From NCBI GenBank assembly GCA_028023455.1, contig JAQFVV010006232.1, positions 1,190,008 to 1,254,007 of the forward strand: a stretch of 64,000 nt of DNA. The letters run 5' to 3'. The translations under genes were made by a program, and so were the position numbers. Under the pieces are notes generated by a model that saw only the letters and a program-made list of their open reading frames with translations, searched no databases and was not told the DNA's origin. Position 1 is the first letter of the stretch; every line of letters begins with the position of its first letter. This DNA comes from Epiperipatus broadwayi. Its lineage: Eukaryota > Onychophora > Udeonychophora > Euonychophora > Peripatidae. Shown piece after piece: positions 61,851 to 64,000 of the stretch.

Positions 61851-63366
61851 TTAAAAAAGAAGACATATTATAGAACATGTTAAAGAATTTTGCCTATACT
61901 TTCCAGAAATAAAAATAAAAAACAATAACAAACAAAGCAGTAATCTTTATAATTATAATAATTTTGACTTCAAGTATTTTCATTGAAGAAGTGAGATATG
62001 CAATTAAATCTATGAAAAATGAAAAAACTCCAGGAAATAAACTTATTATTGATATTTTAAAAGAAAAGTGAATAAATAAATAAATAAATATGTGTCAAAG
62101 TTATGTACCCAGTATTTAAATAATAATGATATATCAGATAAATAAAATAAGACAGTAATAAAATGATAGTCAATAAAAAATACTAGATATTATGAAACTA
62201 TCAATATTTTGTTAGTCTTACTGTAGATTTTCACTTAAAACCATTAAAATTGTCAAGCTTTGGTGGTCGAGAGGTCAGCAATAGTAGCTTTACAAGCAGT
62301 TGTCCCGGTTAGCGGGTTCACTTCCCAACTGATGCTATGACACATGAGAAAAAAACCCATTAAATTTCATTTACATAAAACTTTTGTCTCAAAGGAACCA
62401 GTAAGACAAACTAGATTTAAAAGTGATTATTGAACAATAGATTGCATAAAAGATATTAGAAGACTTGTAAAAAGAACAAATGATTATGAATCATTATATT
62501 TTGGATTTACAGAATATAATATGATATAAGGATCTGTAAATATTTTGGCAGTAATTATAGCTTTGGACATTAATATATCTCTCCAGATATTGTAAAAATG
62601 TAAAGAATATTAATGAAAATACCCAGTGAATGATTAAACTATATAATAATAAATCAAAAAAAAAAGATTAATATTTGCTAAGTGTATATGGCAGGATTAT
62701 TTCATCTTTCTGAAATTTTTGCAGCCTTGTTAGTGAATATATTTTATAAATTAAAATTGGGAGATGGGGGAGTGAATAAAAATAAGTGGAGATTACTTTA
62801 AGTATCTAGATTTTTCAAATGATGTAATGTTTTTTTTTTGCCAAATAATAATTTAGTGTTTCAAAATATAATATCAATGCTGCCAGAAAAAAAAAATTCA
62901 GAACATGAAATATATAATACAATTTTTAATAACTTTTCGAAACAATAAAAATAGGGATTAATACTAATTAAATAAAAAAGTTAAGAATTTGTATGAATAC
63001 AAATAAAAATATAATGGATAAAATTAATCATATAATTAAACTTTGATGGAATCTATTTAAAAGGAAATATTTTTACAATGCTTGTATAAAATATTTTAAA
63101 TAAATATGATTTACCAATATTTACTACACAGAAACATATATTTTAAGAGTAACAAGAACCTATGGAAAGCAAAATGAACAGATGGAAAATAAACAGATAT
63201 CTTTGATCTCATTAAATCAATTAAAAACTAAAATGCAATAATATGAATATGTTACTAAACCTGAAAGAGTATATATTGGGCAGTCAATATTTTATACAAG
63301 AATTCCAAGATATTATAAAAGATTTAAAAAAGACCATGTGTGTAAAGTGGATTGATTTAACTTCTA
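61851..63366 (+). mobile_element. RTE-like retrotransposon, decayed plus-strand copy with a SINE inside
   Basis: Matches the young copy from the linker to the C-terminal segment. Readable relics: EEVRYAIKSMKNEKTPGNK near 61985-62040 (equivalent to [19 protein letters not shown]), the TGFKSGFSTIDHIQVLREV region near 62410-62465, TNDYESLYFGF near 62480-62510, and a final block near 63200-63366 matching LIEKIK through HIARR. Stops and indels are frequent, so this is an old copy. The SINE at 62252-62356 interrupts it just before the TGFKSGF region. Confidence 0.8.
62252..62356 (+). mobile_element. tRNA-derived SINE, copy 3, with target-site duplication
   Basis: Plus strand. The head GTCAAGCTTTGGTGGTCGAGAGGTCAGC is cited here in parts: A-box-like TGGTGGTCGAGAGG at 62261-62274 and a B box GGGTTCACTTCCC at 62314-62326, followed by GATGCTATGACACATGAG and a short A tract. 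It is flanked by ccattaaaatt (62241-62251) and ccattaaattt (62357-62367), a near-perfect 11 bp duplication, so this is a retroposed copy inserted into an RTE relic. Confidence 0.85.
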
Positions 63367-63388
63367 TATATAATGGTAAGCCCAATTA

Positions 63389-63652
63389 CTAATTAATTTA
63401 TATCTAAATTATCCATTAAAGATATTAATTTATATATTAAATTTCATACTCTCTATTTGAAATAGTCTGTGTTTTAATATTTAATATATTGGCAGCCTGT
63501 AGTTTAAAAAGATATTTTTTTGAATTAGCTGTTTTGTGATGTGAGCTCTAAAATGTTTACTAACAGAGGGTATAGCTGAAAATTTTTTAACATTTGAGGT
63601 GATTTGATAATTGATATTTATTTCAGATAATGGTATGCACTGGAAATATTTT

Positions 63653-63715
<63 letters not shown>

Positions 63716-64000
63716 ATTTGGGAGCTTCAAAGATTAAAAATGACTAATGTTTAATCTATCTTTGTCTAAGTATAGTAAACATGTTTATTTAGAAGCAGTT
63801 TACAGTTCATTACTTATGTAAATTTCTTGCTGTATGTTAGAATTAGTCTGTTTTTCAATATCATATAGTTCAAAGAGTTACCTTTTTGAGTTAACTGTTT
63901 TGAGATGCAGTCTCTAATAAATTTATTCACAGAGAACATACTTAAAAAATTCTTATTGTTTGAAGTGATTTAATATTTGATATTTATTTTAGATAGCAAT
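63389..64000. repeat. Diverged copies of the 320 bp tandem repeat, running off the window
   Basis: The segment with tttcatactctctatttgaa at 63439 and its counterpart near 63822 are about 384 bases apart. Order and content (the ...agtctgt..tttcaatat.. block, then tgggag..aaagattaaaa..tctaatgtttaat..) match the unit at 27485. The extra length over 319 is about the size of the microsatellite at 63653-63715. Confidence 0.75.
63653..63715. repeat. Palindromic (CA)n(TA)n(TG)n microsatellite
   Basis: Runs of CA, TA and TG in succession, so the whole 63 bases is self-complementary. Confidence 0.95.

Overview
This is an A+T-rich window (roughly three quarters A+T by eye) from an animal genome, most likely an invertebrate. 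The evidence is eukaryotic: splice-site-like sequences, TATA boxes, microsatellites and a dense load of retroelements, with no bacterial gene organisation. The repeat mix (RTE-type non-LTR elements, Penelope-like elements with a GIY-YIG nuclease, tRNA-derived SINEs, hammerhead-carrying tandem repeats) is known from molluscs, cnidarians, flatworms and arthropods; I cannot name the species.

Almost everything recognisable is mobile DNA or its debris. Five copies of one RTE-like family lie at 0.67-5.1 kb (minus, split by a 2.5 kb insertion), 12.1-12.8 kb (plus, 5'-truncated), 22.3-25.2 kb (minus, with its 5' third inverted), 31.35-34.85 kb (minus, youngest and nearly complete) and 61.85-63.37 kb (plus, decayed, with a SINE inside). 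Penelope-like remains are a GIY-YIG relic at 8.9-9.2 kb and a head-to-head inverted pair at 14.78-16.89 kb. Three short tRNA-derived SINEs are at 10.65, 46.5 and 62.25 kb. A 1.44 kb direct-repeat pair around a 710 bp non-coding core (49.6-53.2 kb) looks like a non-autonomous LTR element. Two other LTR-like pieces are weaker.

The most interesting locus is 20.58-21.38 kb: a roughly 397 bp monomer in tandem plus one inverted copy, each carrying a hammerhead-ribozyme-like core with matching stem I and a palindromic stem III. This is the architecture of metazoan retrozymes, small non-autonomous retroelements thought to be mobilised by Penelope-like elements, which also occur in this window. The second structural theme is long inverted repeats: 111-390, 20.3 kb, 21.0-21.4 kb, 28.9-29.8 kb, 35.5-36.0 kb, 38.6-39.0 kb (160 of 161 positions paired) and the Penelope pair.

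No intact host gene was found. One short candidate terminal coding exon lies at 22151-22241 (plus). The remaining long stretches are A+T-rich DNA with microsatellites and no supported gene.
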